Source: Marivita cryptomonadis (GTDB lineage Bacteria > Pseudomonadota > Alphaproteobacteria > Rhodobacterales > Rhodobacteraceae). From it: a DNA stretch of 64,000 bases. The notes under the pieces were generated by a model. It was not told the origin of the DNA. It searched no databases and worked only from the letters and a program-made list of their open reading frames with translations. Within the stretch, counting starts at the first letter, position 1, and the number at the start of each line of letters is the position of its first letter. The DNA is taken from assembly GCF_002115725.1 (NCBI RefSeq), contig NZ_JFKD01000004.1, positions 124,001 to 188,000 of the forward strand, given 5' to 3'. Of the stretch, positions 52,793 to 61,574 are shown piece after piece. Both the position numbers and the translations under genes were made by a program.

Positions 52793-54871
52793 ATGCTCGA
52801 CGGACGCGATCCCCGGTATGACGTGCTATTCGAACCGCTGGCCATTGGCCCGGTGACGGCCAAGAACCGCTTTTATCAGGTGCCGCATTGCAATGGCGGC
52901 GGCTATCGCGACCCATCTGCGGCAGCCGCGATGCGCGGGATCAAATCCGAAGGCGGCTGGGGTGTGATCTTTACCGAACAATGCGAGATGCACCACACGT
53001 CCGAAATCACACCTTTCATTGAACTGCGCCTGTGGGAGGACAAAGACATTCCCATGCTGGCCAAGATGGCCGGCAAGATGAAGGAACACGGGGCGCTGGC
53101 AGGTATCCAACTGGCCTATTCCGGGATCAACGGGCCGAACCTTTATACCAAGGAAGTGCCGCTTGCGGTTTCTGCCGGACCGATCCGCACCTTCACCAAC
53201 GATCCGGTTCAAGCGCGGGCGCTGTCGAAGGACGAGATCCGAGATCTGCGCCGCTGGTTCGTCAATGCTGCCAAGCGGGCGAAGATTGCCGGGTTTGACC
53301 TCATTTGCCTTTATGGCGCGCATGGCTTCGGTATTTTTCAGCATTTCCTCAGCCGCGCCACCAACATGCGCGACGACGAATACGGCGGCAGTCTGGAGAA
53401 CCGGTCGCGCTTCGCACGTGAGGTGATCGCCGATATGCGCGATGCGGTGGGAGACAGCATGGGCCTCACGCTGCGCGTGTCCTTGGACGAAAGCATCGGT
53501 GATCTGGGCTTTTCGAACGCCGAGGTGCGCGAGTTCATCGACATGAACAAGGACCTGCCGGATCTCTGGGATTTGGCGCATGGTACGTGGGAAGAGTGTT
53601 CCGGCCCGTCACGGTTCAAGGAGGAAGCGGCGCAAGAGGCGCTTGTGCGCGGCATCCGCGAGTTGTCATCAAAGCCGGTGGTTGGGGTGGGGCGCTTCAC
53701 TTCGCCTGATGTCATGGCCAAGATGGTGCGCAGCGGCGTTCTGGATGCCATCGGCTGTGCCCGTCCGTCGATAGCTGATCCTTTCCTGCCCAAAAAGATC
53801 GAAGAAGGCCGGATCGAGGACATCCGCGAATGTATTGGCTGCAATATCTGCATTACCGGCGACATGACCATGTCGATCAGCCGTTGTACGCAGAACCCCA
53901 CCTTTATGGAGGAGTGGCGCAAGGGGTGGCATCCCGAGCGGATGAACCCCAAGGGGCGCACCGAGACCGTGCTGGTCGTCGGCGCAGGTCCTGCCGGTCT
54001 TGAGGCGACCCGCGCCTTGGCCGAGCGTGGTTATGACGTTGCGCTTGCCGAGGCCGGTCGTGTGCTGGGCGGACGGGTTGCGCGGGAACGGCACTTGCCC
54101 GGTCTGTCGGCTTGGGGTCGTGTGGCAGACTACCGGACCTATCAGATCAGCCAGAAACCCAACGTCGAGACCTATTTCGACAGCGCGCTTGATGCCGCTG
54201 CCATCCTTGAATTCGGGTTTCAGAACATCTGCATTGCCACTGGGGCCACATGGCGCAGGGACGGTGTCAGCCGTCAACATGTCGTGCCGTTCCCGGTGGA
54301 TGCGGCGATGCCGGTGTTCACTCCGGACGACATCATGGACGGCCAACGCCCATCGGGTCACATAGTGATCTATGACGACGATCACTACTACATGGGCGGG
54401 GTTCTGGCAGAGCTTTTGCGCAACGAAGGCTGTGCCGTGACGATTGTCACGCCGTCGGCCTATCTGTCGGATTGGACCGTCAACACGCTGGAACAGCATA
54501 CGATCCACAAGCGACTGGCCGAAATGGGGGTCGAGATTGTCCTGAACCGCGGTGTGACCGAAATCGGGGTGGGGCATGTGGTGTCGAACTGCACCTATAC
54601 TGACCAAACCCGCCAGATTGACTGCGATGCGGTCGTGGTCGTGGCCTCCAAGCGCGAGAACAACCAGCTTTTCCACGATCTCAAGGCCCATGAGGCCGAT
54701 TGGGCGGATGCCGGGATTGCGTCTGTTCGGATCATCGGCGATGCCGAAGCGCCGGGGCCGATTGCTTGGGCCACCTATGCGGGGCATCGCTATGCACGAG
54801 AACTGGATGGCGAGGATATCGGTGACGCGCTGCCCTTCCGACGCGAGATCACGGAGCTTGCGGTCGATTGA
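52793..54871 (+). CDS. Iron-sulfur flavoprotein amine dehydrogenase (trimethylamine/histamine dehydrogenase family)
   Basis: The 692-residue protein has a TIM-barrel OYE domain, a 4Fe-4S site (C347, C350, C353, C365) and C-terminal ADP/NAD-like domains ('VVGAGPAGLEATRAL'). 'NRFYQVPHCNGGG' places C33 where trimethylamine dehydrogenase bears its covalent FMN (C30). Substrate-pocket positions, compared from memory with that enzyme's Y60/W264/W355, read Q63/W266/D357. This agrees with histamine dehydrogenase (Gln/Trp/Asp) and suits a diamine. The residue at the D267 base position is C269. It should deaminate a primary or secondary amine, passing electrons to an ETF or cytochrome. GGAGAGG precedes ATG 52793. 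Confidence 0.9.
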   Translation: MLDGRDPRYDVLFEPLAIGPVTAKNRFYQVPHCNGGGYRDPSAAAAMRGIKSEGGWGVIFTEQCEMHHTSEITPFIELRLWEDKDIPMLAKMAGKMKEHGALAGIQLAYSGINGPNLYTKEVPLAVSAGPIRTFTNDPVQARALSKDEIRDLRRWFVNAAKRAKIAGFDLICLYGAHGFGIFQHFLSRATNMRDDEYGGSLENRSRFAREVIADMRDAVGDSMGLTLRVSLDESIGDLGFSNAEVREFIDMNKDLPDLWDLAHGTWEECSGPSRFKEEAAQEALVRGIRELSSKPVVGVGRFTSPDVMAKMVRSGVLDAIGCARPSIADPFLPKKIEEGRIEDIRECIGCNICITGDMTMSISRCTQNPTFMEEWRKGWHPERMNPKGRTETVLVVGAGPAGLEATRALAERGYDVALAEAGRVLGGRVARERHLPGLSAWGRVADYRTYQISQKPNVETYFDSALDAAAILEFGFQNICIATGATWRRDGVSRQHVVPFPVDAAMPVFTPDDIMDGQRPSGHIVIYDDDHYYMGGVLAELLRNEGCAVTIVTPSAYLSDWTVNTLEQHTIHKRLAEMGVEIVLNRGVTEIGVGHVVSNCTYTDQTRQIDCDAVVVVASKRENNQLFHDLKAHEADWADAGIASVRIIGDAEAPGPIAWATYAGHRYARELDGEDIGDALPFRREITELAVD

Positions 54872-56208
54872 GCCACGATCCGTTCCCCTTTGCGCCAGAC
54901 GACACGCGCCGCATTCTTGATTGGATTGCAGGCCATGTTGCCGCTGGTCCCGACCCGAAGAACGGTGCTCGGGCTGCTGCGGCGTTGGAGCCCGAGATGG
55001 GTGGTGCGATCACGCCGGACGGGCTTGGGGCTGAAGCTGCATTTGCGCTGTTCACCGATGTCATCCAACCCGCGACACGACCTTTCGGACATCCTACCTC
55101 GCTGTCCTTTGTCGCGGCTGCGCCCACCCGCGCTGCGCTGAGTTTTGATGCGGCTTTGGGGGCGGCAGGTATCTTTGCCGGAAACTGGGACGGCGGGGCC
55201 GGGGCGATCCATGCCGAGAACCAGGCTTTGCGTTGGCTGTCCGATCTGGCGGGCTGGCCTGCCACGGCAGGCGGTGTGTTCGTCGCGGGTGGCACATTGG
55301 GCAACCTGTCTGCGCTACATGCCGCGCGGCACTGGCATCGGACGTGCACCCAAGAGGCACAGGCCGGGCGCGGGGCGATCTTGTGTTCGTCCGAGGCGCA
55401 TTCCTCAATCGCGGCTGTCGCGCGGGTTATGGATGCGGACCTCATCACCGTTCCCTCCGACGCATCCGGGCGCATGAGTGCGGACGCAGCGGCTGCATAT
55501 TTGACACCGGAAACCTTTGCGATTGTCGCGAATGGCGGGGCGACCAATTGCGGCGCGGTGGATGACATTGCGGGATTGACGCAGCTTGCCAAGGCGCGCG
55601 GCGTCTGGGTGCATGTCGATGGCGCATATGGTGGGGCTGCAATGGCTGATCCGGCCCTGCGTCCGACCTTTGATGGGATCGAACAGGCGGATTCTTTGAT
55701 CATCGACCCACACAAATGGGTGTTTGCGCCTTATGACAGCTGCGCGTTGCTGTATCGGGATGCGGCCAATGGGGCGGCGGCACATGGCCAGCGGGCGGTC
55801 TATCTCGACACTGTGGACAAAAGCGAATGGAACCCGTCGGACTATGCATTGCACCTGACGCGCCGAGCGCGGGGGCTGCCCCTTTGGTATTCTTTGGCGA
55901 CGCATGGCACCAAAGCCTATGCGCTGGCGATAGCCCACACCCGCGCGATTGCAGAAGACCTCGCAGAGCGCATCGCGGCGGCGGCGTGGCTGGAGCTGTT
56001 GCTGGGGCCGAACCTTACCGTCATCCTCTTCCGCCCGCGCAACCGCACCGAGGACGAGATGGTGCGCTGGGCTGAGGAGCATCGGCGGTCCGGGGCATTG
56101 CTTTGCTTGCCGACCCGGTGGCGCGGCGAGATGGTCTTTCGCCTCTGCATCGTCAATCCGCAGACCGACCCGGACCATGTCATGGCTGTTTTGGACACCT
56201 TGAGATAA
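54868..56208 (+). CDS. PLP-dependent group II decarboxylase family protein
   Basis: A 446-residue enzyme of the aromatic-L-amino-acid/diaminobutyrate/glutamate decarboxylase fold. 'HVDGAYGGAAM' binds the PLP ring nitrogen and 'IIDPHKWVFAPYD' holds the Schiff-base Lys. It decarboxylates an amino acid to an amine or diamine; the substrate is not evident. The start is TTG at 54868, overlapping the dehydrogenase stop (TTGA), so translation is coupled; no in-frame ATG lies nearby. The reading frame stays open for 62 codons after the stop, possibly chance. Confidence 0.9.
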   Translation: MSHDPFPFAPDDTRRILDWIAGHVAAGPDPKNGARAAAALEPEMGGAITPDGLGAEAAFALFTDVIQPATRPFGHPTSLSFVAAAPTRAALSFDAALGAAGIFAGNWDGGAGAIHAENQALRWLSDLAGWPATAGGVFVAGGTLGNLSALHAARHWHRTCTQEAQAGRGAILCSSEAHSSIAAVARVMDADLITVPSDASGRMSADAAAAYLTPETFAIVANGGATNCGAVDDIAGLTQLAKARGVWVHVDGAYGGAAMADPALRPTFDGIEQADSLIIDPHKWVFAPYDSCALLYRDAANGAAAHGQRAVYLDTVDKSEWNPSDYALHLTRRARGLPLWYSLATHGTKAYALAIAHTRAIAEDLAERIAAAAWLELLLGPNLTVILFRPRNRTEDEMVRWAEEHRRSGALLCLPTRWRGEMVFRLCIVNPQTDPDHVMAVLDTLR

Positions 56209-56361
56209 GCACGCAAAGCCGAGCTCTATGCAGAGATCGGACCCGACGGCGCAGGCGTGCTGCATTCGGCCCATCGCGAATATCCGTTTCGCCCAGGCCC
56301 TGAAACTGGCCCTTTTATAAAGAAGTTCGACCCATCGACTAAGGCAAAACCGAACCAGAAC

Positions 56362-56382
56362 CGCCCAAGAATTGGGCGTTTT
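56362..56382 (+). terminator. Short terminator-like hairpin after the decarboxylase gene
   Basis: CGCCCAA pairs with TTGGGCG across a GAA loop and is followed by TTTT. The stem is short (7 bp) but perfect, and the site lies just before the LysR box of the PotABCD operon, so it likely separates two transcripts. Confidence 0.6.
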
Positions 56383-56392
56383 GCGAAAAGAA

Positions 56393-56409
56393 ATTAGGCG
56401 CAGGCTAAG
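56393..56409. promoter_or_regulatory. LysR-type operator before the polyamine-type ABC operon
   Basis: TTAG-GCGCAGG-CTAA (56394-56408) is the third copy of the regulon box. It lies 87 bp before the potA-like start, downstream of a terminator, and is a good place for activation of the importer operon by the LysR protein. Confidence 0.7.
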
Positions 56410-56495
56410 AAGCGCTGAGGAAGTCGTGTCTTCTGCAGACGTTGCTTCGTTTCTAGGGTCAAGGTCAGAAACACCAGCGCCCGGGGACAGCACCA

Positions 56496-57587
56496 ATGCC
56501 GCAAGACACGGACATTGCCATTGACGTGCAGGGCGCGGTCAAGCGGTATGGCACCTTTACCGCGTTAAAGACGATTTCCCTGTCGATCCGCGATAACGAG
56601 TTTTTCACGCTTCTTGGCCCCTCTGGTTGTGGCAAGACCACGCTGCTGCGGATGATCGCGGGATTCGAAGACGTGACCGAAGGCGCGATCTATCTTTATG
56701 GCGACGAGATCGACGCGCTGCCGCCCTATAAGCGCCCGGTGAACACAGTTTTCCAGAACTACGCGCTGTTCCCGCACATGAACGTGCTCGACAATGTGGG
56801 CTTTGGCCTTGAAATGCTTGGACAGTCCAAGTCCGAAACTCGCGCCCGCGCCGGAGAAGCGCTGGAGATGGTGCAGCTATCGCAATTCGCCGCGCGCAAG
56901 CCGTCGCAATTGTCCGGCGGCCAGCAGCAGCGTGTCGCCTTGGCCCGCGCGCTGGCACCGCGCCCCAAGGTGTTGCTTTTGGACGAACCGCTCTCGGCGC
57001 TCGATCTCAAGCTGCGCAAGGCGATGCAGGTAGAACTCAAGCATCTGCAACTTGAAACCGGCATCACCTTCATCTTCGTGACCCACGATCAAGAAGAGGC
57101 GCTAACCATGTCTGACCGGATCGCGGTCATGTCCTCTGGCGAATTGCAGCAACTGGGTAACGCCCGCGAGATCTATGAACAGCCGCGAAACGTGTTCGTC
57201 GCCGACTTCATCGGTGATACGAACCTGATGCAGGTGACGGTGGATGCGGTCGCAGATGGTCGCGCTGAATGTCATCTGGGAGGCGCCCACAGGCTGACCT
57301 GCGATGCAGTGGGCGGGATCGGCGCAGGCGCCAAGGTGCATATGTCGTTGCGGCCTGAACGGCTGTTCCTGTCGGCAGACCCGGTCGATGCCAATAGCCT
57401 GAAAGGCCGGGTGCGCGAGATGATTTATATCGGCACGGACATCGCCACGATCGTTGACCTGGACGGTGGGCCACAATTCACGGTCCGTTCCTCCAATTCG
57501 TCGCGCGGCAATGCCCGCGTGTTCGAGCCGGGCACTGAAGTTGCCATCAACATGGAGCAGGGGGCCGCAAGGCTCTTGATCGACTGA
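56496..57587 (+). CDS. potA: Polyamine-type ABC transporter ATP-binding protein (PotA-like)
   Basis: The 363-residue ATPase has Walker A 'GPSGCGKTT', Q loop 'FQNYALFPHMNV', signature 'LSGGQQQRV', Walker B 'VLLLDEPLSALD', 'FVTHDQEEALTMSDR', and a C-terminal TOBE domain (about residues 280-360). Features match PotA-type spermidine/putrescine importers. Its stop overlaps the permease ATG by one base. Substrates may be polyamines or acylated derivatives, given the amidohydrolase in the operon. Confidence 0.94.
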   Translation: MPQDTDIAIDVQGAVKRYGTFTALKTISLSIRDNEFFTLLGPSGCGKTTLLRMIAGFEDVTEGAIYLYGDEIDALPPYKRPVNTVFQNYALFPHMNVLDNVGFGLEMLGQSKSETRARAGEALEMVQLSQFAARKPSQLSGGQQQRVALARALAPRPKVLLLDEPLSALDLKLRKAMQVELKHLQLETGITFIFVTHDQEEALTMSDRIAVMSSGELQQLGNAREIYEQPRNVFVADFIGDTNLMQVTVDAVADGRAECHLGGAHRLTCDAVGGIGAGAKVHMSLRPERLFLSADPVDANSLKGRVREMIYIGTDIATIVDLDGGPQFTVRSSNSSRGNARVFEPGTEVAINMEQGAARLLID

Positions 57588-58507
57588 TGGCGGGGGGCGG
57601 CGCAACAGGCGGGTCTGTGCAAAGCGAAACCTATCGCGAGGCGCGCACGTTGTTGTTGCTGCCAGCTTGGGTGACGCTGGGTCTGCTCACGCTTGCGCCG
57701 CTGATGATCATGCTGATCTATTCCTTCTTGACCAAGGAATTCCGCGGCGGTGTGATCTGGGAGTTCAGTCTTGAAGCCTATGACCAGTTCTTCTTTGACC
57801 GTGGCCTCTTCGGGGACGAGCCACCCAAGATCGAGTGGACCTATATCGGCATCTTCTGGCGGTCGATCTGGCAGGCGGGGGCGGCGACGATCCTCAGCCT
57901 GCTGATCGGCTTTCCAACCGCCTATTTCATCGCCACACGCCCTGAACGGCAGAGGGCGCTTTGGGTGTTTCTGGTGACCATCCCGTATTGGGTGAACCTG
58001 CTCATTCGTACCGTGTCGATGAAGTTCCTGCTGCGCGATGAAGGGCCCTTGAATGACGGTCTGATGAGCATCGGTTTGATCTCCGAGCCTTTGGGCATCG
58101 TGAACACCAACCTCGCCGTGCAGCTGGGACTGTTCTATTCCTACCTGCCGTTCATGGTGCTGCCGATTTACGCGGCGGTCGAGCGGTACAATTTTGCGCT
58201 TTCCGAGGCAGCTTCCGACCTTTACGCGCCGCGCTGGGCGGTGCTGCGTCGGATCGTGATCCCGTCGGTCAAACCAGGGATCATCGCCGGGTGCATCCTT
58301 GTGTTCGTGCCATCGCTGGGATCGTTTCTGGCGCCTGACCTGTTGGGCGGGGCCAAGACGTTCATGATCGGGTCGCTGATCGAGGAGCAGTTCAAGGGCA
58401 ACGCGGGCAATTGGCCGTTCGGGGCGGCGGCGTCGATGATCCTGCTGACGATGGTGCTGATCCTGCTGATGGTCTTTGCCCGTCAAAGCCGGAAGGAGGA
58501 GGCGTGA
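57587..58507 (+). CDS. potB: Polyamine-type ABC transporter permease (PotB-like)
   Basis: Membrane protein of 306 residues with about six spans and the EAA loop '[21 protein letters not shown]' in part (about residues 205-225). N-terminal '[29 protein letters not shown]' region holds the first span. It overlaps both neighbours by one base. It pairs with the PotC-like subunit. Confidence 0.94.
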   Translation: MAGGGATGGSVQSETYREARTLLLLPAWVTLGLLTLAPLMIMLIYSFLTKEFRGGVIWEFSLEAYDQFFFDRGLFGDEPPKIEWTYIGIFWRSIWQAGAATILSLLIGFPTAYFIATRPERQRALWVFLVTIPYWVNLLIRTVSMKFLLRDEGPLNDGLMSIGLISEPLGIVNTNLAVQLGLFYSYLPFMVLPIYAAVERYNFALSEAASDLYAPRWAVLRRIVIPSVKPGIIAGCILVFVPSLGSFLAPDLLGGAKTFMIGSLIEEQFKGNAGNWPFGAAASMILLTMVLILLMVFARQSRKEEA

Positions 58508-59319
58508 TGGCCAAACCCTATGACCTGCGCCGCTATCCGGGCTTTTTCGCCATTACGCTACTGTGTCTTGTGATCTTATACGCGCCGCTTGTGGTGGTCG
58601 CGGTCTACAGTTTCAACGACTCCCCCTCGATCACGATCTGGGAAGGGTTCTCGCTTCGTTGGTATGTTGACGTGTTCACCGGACCCGAAAGCGGCAAGTT
58701 CAAAGACGCGGCCTGGAACAGCTTTATCATCGCGATCACGGCTGCCACGACGGCCACGATAATTGCCACGCTGGCAGCCACCGCCGTTTTGCGCGCGGGC
58801 AAGTTCCGTCTGCGCACGGTCTCCATCGGGCTGATCTCTCTGCCGCTGATGGTGCCCGAGATTGTGACAGCGGTGGCCACGTTGATTTTCTTCAACGCCA
58901 TCGCATTCGAGCGCGGAGTGATGACGATCCTTCTCGCGCATATCGCGTTCTGCATTCCCTTTGCCTACATGCCGATTTCCGCGCGGATGCAGGGGATCGA
59001 GGCGACCTACGAACAAGCGGCAATGGATCTGTATGCAACCAAGCGGCAGGCGTTCAGGCGCATTCTGCTGCCGTTGATGATGCCGGGGATCGTTTCGGGA
59101 TTCATCCTCGCCTTCATCATCTCACTGGATGATTTCATCATCACGAATTTCGTCAAGGGCGCGGGGGTTGAGACCCTCCCCACCGCGATCTTTGGCGCAG
59201 TCAAACAGGGTATCAAGCCCAATATCATGGCCATTTCGACGCTTCTTCTGGCGGTCTCAATCGTCATGGTTGCGTTGTCATGGTTCATCGGTCGCCGGGA
59301 TCCGGCAGAGGAACGCTGA
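58507..59319 (+). CDS. potC: Polyamine-type ABC transporter permease (PotC-like)
   Basis: Membrane protein of 270 residues, starting '[16 protein letters not shown]', with the classic PotC stretch '[24 protein letters not shown]' in part, and the EAA-like loop '[21 protein letters not shown]'. ATG 58507 overlaps the PotB stop by one base; the amidohydrolase ATG likewise overlaps its own stop. It completes the import channel. Confidence 0.94.
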   Translation: MAKPYDLRRYPGFFAITLLCLVILYAPLVVVAVYSFNDSPSITIWEGFSLRWYVDVFTGPESGKFKDAAWNSFIIAITAATTATIIATLAATAVLRAGKFRLRTVSIGLISLPLMVPEIVTAVATLIFFNAIAFERGVMTILLAHIAFCIPFAYMPISARMQGIEATYEQAAMDLYATKRQAFRRILLPLMMPGIVSGFILAFIISLDDFIITNFVKGAGVETLPTAIFGAVKQGIKPNIMAISTLLLAVSIVMVALSWFIGRRDPAEER

Positions 59320-60347
59320 TGGAAACCATCTATTCCGAAAATCACAAACTGCGCGACGCCCAGACCGAACTGTACGGTGGGCAATTGGTCTATCCGTTCG
59401 AGCGCCCATCGCGGCTGGACTATATCCACGAACGATTGACCGAAGTGGGGCTGGGTCCGATCTCGGCCCCTGACAGCTTTGGAATGGCGCCGATCCTTGC
59501 CGTGCATGACTTCGCTTACGTGGCATTCTTGCAATCTGCGTGGGATCGCTGGCAGGCGGCTGGCTTTGAGGGCGAAGCGATCGCAAATGCATGGCCCGCC
59601 CGGCGTATGGTGCAGACCTGTCCTACACATATTGACGGGCAGTTGGGGTATTACGCGCTTGCTGCCGAGACCAGCATCACGCAGGGCACGTGGCAGGCGG
59701 CGCTCTCAAGTGCCCATGTCGCCCTGACTGGGGCTGAGCGGGTGCGGGCTGGTGCGCAGAGTTGTTTTGCGCTCTGCCGTCCGCCGGGGCATCATGCGGC
59801 CAAGGACCTGTATGGCGGCTATTGCTTTTTGAACAACTCCGCCATTGCCGCCCAACACTTTCGCGACAACGGCATGGCGCGGGTTGCCATCCTCGACGTG
59901 GATTTTCACCACGGCAATGGCACACAGGATATCTTCTACGACCGTGAGGATGTTCTGTTCGTCTCGCTGCACGGCGCGCCGGAATATGCCTTTCCCTATT
60001 TCCTCGGATACGCCAATGAAACTGGCACCGGGGCCGGTGAAGGTTTTACTCTCAACTTGCCAATGCCGCCCGGAACGGGGTTCGACATCTGGCGCACCGC
60101 GCTTGCCACAGCGCTTGAACGGGTTGCCGAGTACGCGCCGGACGCATTGATCGTATCGCTGGGTGTCGACAGTTTTGAGACTGACCCGATCAGCTTTTTC
60201 AAACTCACATCGTCGGATTTCACCATCATGGGCGCGGATATCGCAGCGGCGGGCCTGCCGACACTGTTCGTGATGGAAGGCGGCTACGACATCGCGGAAA
60301 TCGGGATCAACACCGTGAACGTGCTGGAAGGATTCCAAGGTCACTGA
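59319..60347 (+). CDS. aphA: Acetylpolyamine amidohydrolase (HDAC-like)
   Basis: Zinc hydrolase of 342 residues that removes acetyl (acyl) groups from polyamines in the cytoplasm. Active-site residues fall at H158-H159 ('PPGHHAA'), D195 and H197 ('DVDFHHG'), D284 ('LGVDSFE') and Y323 ('EGGYDI'). These are the same numbers I recall for Mycoplana ramosa acetylpolyamine amidohydrolase (341 aa), a very strong family match. It is embedded in the Pot operon with one-base overlap, so the importer probably brings in acetylated or otherwise acylated amines. Confidence 0.93.
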   Translation: METIYSENHKLRDAQTELYGGQLVYPFERPSRLDYIHERLTEVGLGPISAPDSFGMAPILAVHDFAYVAFLQSAWDRWQAAGFEGEAIANAWPARRMVQTCPTHIDGQLGYYALAAETSITQGTWQAALSSAHVALTGAERVRAGAQSCFALCRPPGHHAAKDLYGGYCFLNNSAIAAQHFRDNGMARVAILDVDFHHGNGTQDIFYDREDVLFVSLHGAPEYAFPYFLGYANETGTGAGEGFTLNLPMPPGTGFDIWRTALATALERVAEYAPDALIVSLGVDSFETDPISFFKLTSSDFTIMGADIAAAGLPTLFVMEGGYDIAEIGINTVNVLEGFQGH

Positions 60348-60400
60348 CCGTGGCCACACCAACTCCGCCCAATAGGGCATTATTCAACAGGGGACTGACC

Positions 60401-61438
60401 ATGAAGACAATTCTGAAAACCACCGTTGCGGCAAGCGCGCTTGCACTGACAGCCGGGGCCGCCATGGCCGAGGGCAAACTGGTGATCTACCACTGGTTCG
60501 AATACATCCCGCAGGAATTGCTGGACACCTTCAGCGCGGAATACGGCGTCGAGGTGGTTATGGACACCTATGACAGCAACGAAGCACTTTTGGCCTCGCT
60601 CAAGGCCGGGGCTATCGGCACCTATGACGTGGCTGTGCCGGGCGATTACATGGTGCAGATCATGGCAGGTGAAGGCCTGCTGGATACGATCGCGGATGGA
60701 GAATTGGCCAACAAAGGCAACATCGCGCCTGAATGGGCCGATCCGTCCTTCGATCCGGGCCGGGCGCATTCGATCCCCTACCAGTGGGGCTCGACCTCGT
60801 TCGCGGTGAACCGCGATGCCTATTCCGGGGACATCGGGACGACTGACATCCTGTTCAACCCACCAGCCGAGCTTTCGGGCAAGATCAACATGCTCGACAG
60901 CCAAGGCGAAGTGCTGGCGATGGCGGCGCTGCATATGGGCATCCCGCAATGCTCGACCGACCGTGATCAGCTCAAGGCGCTGAACGACATGCTGCAAGAG
61001 GCTAAGACGCATTGGGCCTCGTTCAACTCGGACACCGCGAAAGAGGTGCTTGTGTCGGGCGATGCCGCTGTCGGCCAAATCTATGATGGGTTTGCTGCCA
61101 AGGGCCGCGAAGAGGGGGCCAATATCGAATACGCCTTCCCGTCGCAGGGCTACATCGTCTGGATGGACAACGTCGTCCTGCTAAAGGATGCGCCGAACCG
61201 CGACAATGCGATCAAGTTCATGGATTTCCTGCTCGAGCCGGAAAACATCGCGGCCGTCACCAACTACGCGCGCTATAATGCCGGGCTGACAGGCGTCGGG
61301 ACATTCCTTGATCCGACCTTGGCCACCCAGCCTGAAAGCAACCCGCCCGCAAGCGCCGGGGCGGGCGTGTTCATCGAGGTCTGTGATCAGGCCACGCAAG
61401 AGGTCTATGACCAGATCTGGACCAATCTGAAGAAGTGA
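60401..61438 (+). CDS. potD: Polyamine-type ABC transporter substrate-binding protein (PotD/PotF-like)
   Basis: Periplasmic receptor of 345 residues. Signal peptide (MKTILKTTVAASALALTAGA...MA) is followed by 'LVIYHWFEYIPQELLDTFS', typical of PotD/PotF (compare 'YNWTEYIP'). 'SIPYQWGSTSFAVNRDA' and 'YAFPSQGYIVWMDNVVLL' are conserved ligand-binding strands. The start at 60401 follows AGGGGA. It is last in the operon, 53 bp after the amidohydrolase gene. Confidence 0.94.
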   Translation: MKTILKTTVAASALALTAGAAMAEGKLVIYHWFEYIPQELLDTFSAEYGVEVVMDTYDSNEALLASLKAGAIGTYDVAVPGDYMVQIMAGEGLLDTIADGELANKGNIAPEWADPSFDPGRAHSIPYQWGSTSFAVNRDAYSGDIGTTDILFNPPAELSGKINMLDSQGEVLAMAALHMGIPQCSTDRDQLKALNDMLQEAKTHWASFNSDTAKEVLVSGDAAVGQIYDGFAAKGREEGANIEYAFPSQGYIVWMDNVVLLKDAPNRDNAIKFMDFLLEPENIAAVTNYARYNAGLTGVGTFLDPTLATQPESNPPASAGAGVFIEVCDQATQEVYDQIWTNLKK

Positions 61439-61446
61439 TAAAACCT

Positions 61447-61476
61447 GTTCCCGGCGCGAAACTCCGCGCCGGGGAC
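61447..61476 (+). terminator. Stable hairpin after the Pot-like operon
   Basis: CCCGGCGCG pairs with CGCGCCGGG around a 6-base loop, extended by three more pairs including one G-T. It begins 9 bases after the stop of the binding protein gene. No T-tract follows, so it may be a stability element or act with Rho. Confidence 0.55.
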
Positions 61477-61574
61477 ACCCGCGTCGGAAATGGTGCGTGT
61501 AAGGCCAAGAGGTGATCGACCGATCCGCATTCATGCGTTAAATGCCATCTGAACTCAGTCTGGAAAGGCGCAAG

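Noticed and set aside
56209..56397. Open frame of 62 codons continuing in phase after the decarboxylase stop
   Set aside because: No start codon with a ribosome site and no recognised family; the terminator-like hairpin and LysR box lie in or beside it. It could be a gene remnant but evidence is too thin.
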